From Cordilura impudica (taxonomy: Eukaryota > Arthropoda > Insecta > Diptera > Scathophagidae), in contig OY821519.1 of the NCBI GenBank assembly GCA_963682025.1, forward strand, positions 189,099,253 to 189,163,252: 64,000 bases of DNA, read 5' to 3'. Shown here piece by piece: positions 61,380-64,000 of the stretch. Position numbers and translations under genes: made by a program. Position 1 is the first letter of the stretch; each line of letters opens with the position of its first letter. The notes below the pieces were generated by a model. It did no database searches, was not told the origin of the DNA, and saw nothing but the letters and a program-made list of their open reading frames with translations.

Positions 61380-61885
61380 TTAAGGTGTGTTTACACTATG
61401 TGTATTTTCCATATGTAAATTCAGTTTTACGATCCATACGTAATTCCGTGTGTGTGTCAAAATTAGCGTTTTACATACGATTCATAATTTTTGCGTTCAA
61501 TCGTACATATGTATTTCCGTATGACATAACCTCTAAATGTAAACAACAGCTAATTTAATTTGTGAATTTACAAAAATTTATTGTTAAAAATAAAGTTATA
61601 TATTTTATATATATTTCAATTGTTAATTAATATTAAACAATTTATTTCTTTTTCAATATTAATCTTTATAATTTACTCTTTTTTCTTTCGCCACAAGCAG
61701 TGTTGTATTTTCATGTTTGTCTTGCCAAAATAGAACCTGCTCAAATTTAAAAATTTTCATACGTCTTGCAAAATGTTTTGTACATAAACAATGTTTGAAA
61801 GGGTTCACACTATGTGTACAACTTACACGTGTTAAAAAACTAAGAAAAATATAAGCAAAACACGTAGTGTGAACACAGCTTTAGT
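61380..61885. mobile_element. TIR element (MITE), about 505 bp
   Basis: TTAAGGTGTGTTTACACTAT at the left and ACGTAGTGTGAACACAGCTT at the right are inverted relatives (about 24 bp with substitutions), continuing into GTGTATTTT / AAAACAC. Internal copies of ACACTATGTGT (61808) resemble the tip. No coding. Confidence 0.65.
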
Positions 61886-62387
61886 ACGAGTAACTGCATA
61901 AAGAAACGGGTTTTTACGAAATTTTATTAAATGCGACATCTTATAGTTTGTTAGGAATAATCACTTTTTAGGAATACACTTTTTATCTTTATTTTAATAA
62001 GTATTTAATAAAATTTATTTTTGAAATTTTTTTGAATTGTTTTCTTCAATGAGAATAGCATAGAAAAAATATAATAAGATCATTTTGGGGTAGGGAATAT
62101 GTATGGATTTTTTAAAATTTGATCTGGCATCTCTAGTTTTACTATGAGTTCGTTGCTCTTTTTTTTCACTTTCAGTTGATTATATATGTATGTATATAGT
62201 TTTGTTTTGATAAACAAACTGTTAATAGATTTATTTGCTTTAAAATATTGTCTGTACAAGAAGTAAAGAAGGAGAGAGAGAGGCGTAATAGTCTAGTGAA
62301 ATAGGTTTGCTTAATTAAAAATAGGTATATATTTTAAATTTACTGAGGATTATGTACATATTACGTATGTACAAATAGTATAAATAT

Positions 62388-64000
62388 TTTTATTATACCC
62401 TCCACGCCAGTGTGCAGAGGGTATATATAAGTTTGTCATTCCGTTTGTAATAATTAGAAAATAAACTTTGGACCCCATAAAATATATACATATATTTGTA
62501 ATCCTTTCACTTTTTAAATTTTCCATTTAAATTTAAGAAAATATCAATTCTAAAACTGGAATTAAAATTTCCAATTATAAATTAGAAAATATTAATTGAA
62601 TTTCAGAAAATCATACAAAAACGTCGGAAATAATAATTTTAAATTTAGAAGACATCAATTGCATCTTTAATATATAAATTTTATTCGTTAAACACAAATT
62701 GAAATTCCAAAAAAAAAAAAACATCAAATATGTTTACATTTAAAAATGTTTACATTTAAAAAAAATATTGCCAGGCAGGAGAAATTAATAACTTTTCAGT
62801 ACCACGATTCAGTAACTTCTTTTAACGATAGTCGAATCGTTAAAAAAAGAAAATTGCAAAATTATCAGTAAAATTTTTAAACGATATTCGCTTTTGTTAA
62901 AGTCAGCTGTTGTTGTTATCTAAACGACAACCTTTTTTGTGTTGTTTATTCAATCGATAAAAACTTAAATTTTTAGGTTGAAATATCGTCATACATAAAT
63001 AAAAATCATAAAATAGTGAAAATATTTTGCTTTTATTAAAAAACTTTTTTATATAAATAAAAAAATTAAATAGCATATTCAATTCATTATTTCATTTTCA
63101 AATAAATAAACAGAAATATTAGTAAACAAAATAAAGATATTAAACATAAACATAAAATCATCCTGTCAAACACGAAGTAATTTGTTTTTTTCTATTTTTT
63201 GTGTTTTTCACTTATTTTGACAGAGATGCCATTCGTTTACAATTTAAATAAATAGAAAAATTTGTCGACTGTCGTTAAGATGTATGTACTTAGTGAATCA
63301 CTTAATCCTTAGTGCAAACAACAATAGCTGTCGATATATTTTGCGATTGTCGGATCGTTGAAATTTACAGAATCACACTACAGAAAACATTAATTTAAAT
63401 TCAATGAATTTTAGAAAACGTCAAATGATATTTAAGAATTGCGAACATAAAAATTGTTACATAAACGCAATTTGATGAGAATGTTTTATATATAAATTTT
63501 CACAATTTTTTTGGATGAATATTTGAAGTTTTTCAGAAAATAAAGATAACAAATTATTATATTTAAAATGTTTGGGACATTTGGTTTTTTGCGTTTGGCA
63601 TCCCTAATTTGAATATTTATTATTATAAATTTATTCTCTTTGTTTTCCAAATATGGCAATATTTTAATAAAAAAGTTGAGAGAGTTTTTTTTGTTATTAT
63701 TTTGTTACTCCATCCGACCTATATGGCCGCAAAGGAGAAATATTTGGCCAGTTAAAAGAAACTATACAGCCATCTCCAATTAGCACGATTTAATGTATAT
63801 AGCCACCCTACACAACCTTTACATTTGCAATGGAGGTTAGGGCGAGCTATTTAATTAGCAAAAACTAAATTAAACGAGAAGTTATGTCATATAACCGGAA
63901 ACGCATGCATATAGGTATATAACCTAAATGCATGCCGATCAGCAACCACGATGACCAAAAAGCAAACACCGAAATAATAGAAAAGACGAAAACCAACCCA
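62388..64000 (-). mobile_element. Family C Helentron-like element, cut by the window end
   Basis: The 3' tip CTCCACGCCAGTGTGCAGAG is at 62400. An internal deletion of about 1.45 kb joins the GGACCCCATAAAATATATAC region (62465) to TTTTTAAATTTTCC (62511), compared with the copy at 37696. The rest is collinear up to position 64000, about 120 bp short of the expected 5' tip. Confidence 0.9.

Overview
The window looks like intergenic, repeat-dense DNA from a fly (Diptera). I infer this from the very high AT content, the irritans/mauritiana-type mariners, Tc1 and Ty3/gypsy remnants, and many DINE-1-like (Helentron-type) elements whose 5' end reads ACAAGTAAG; a calyptrate or other higher fly is my best guess, not proven. 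I found no intact host gene. The only host-like signals are one short exon candidate (18497-18583, minus strand) and one decayed, possibly spliced remnant (4684-5523). Almost everything recognisable is transposable element sequence, much of it nested.

Layout. 1-6.1 kb holds short relics: a family C Helentron end, a 182-bp duplication, a Helitron split by a LINE fragment with a CCTAA-type tail, and a decayed gene-like stretch. 6.1-8.3 kb is a family A Helentron interrupted by a non-autonomous element carrying a 21-bp (7-residue) coding minisatellite. 8.9-13.3 kb is a family C element with a LINE insertion, part of it duplicated in tandem around a family A fragment. 13.6-19.5 kb holds several terminal-inverted-repeat (TIR) elements and a Helitron with a 158-bp tandem array. 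20-25.4 kb holds a Helitron inside an inverted repeat and a 3.8-kb DNA transposon whose transposase gene is nearly intact. 26.6-34.9 kb has Helitrons, mariner and Tc1 relics and family A copies. 35.7-41.1 kb is a Helitron complex with a 142-bp array, nested with a TIR element and a full 3.2-kb family C copy. 41.9-48.3 kb has a Tc1 relic, a short relative of the minisatellite element, a broken gypsy element and a second, longer minisatellite element. 48.3-64 kb has TIR elements, a second full family C copy, more family A copies, mariner relics, a tRNA-derived SINE and a LINE fragment, and ends inside a third family C copy.

How the parts relate. Three non-autonomous families (A, C and the minisatellite element) share a Helentron-like plan: no TIR at the 5' tip, a short subterminal motif that recurs inverted at the 3' tip, and a 3' hairpin. 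Families B, D and E are classical Helitrons (5'-TC, 3'-CTAG after a hairpin, inserted between A and T). None encodes a visible Rep/helicase here, so their enzymes must come from elsewhere. The most distinctive feature is the pair of long in-frame 7-residue arrays (about 72 and 107 units) in two copies of one element, whose third relative has the same ends but unrelated internal sequence.
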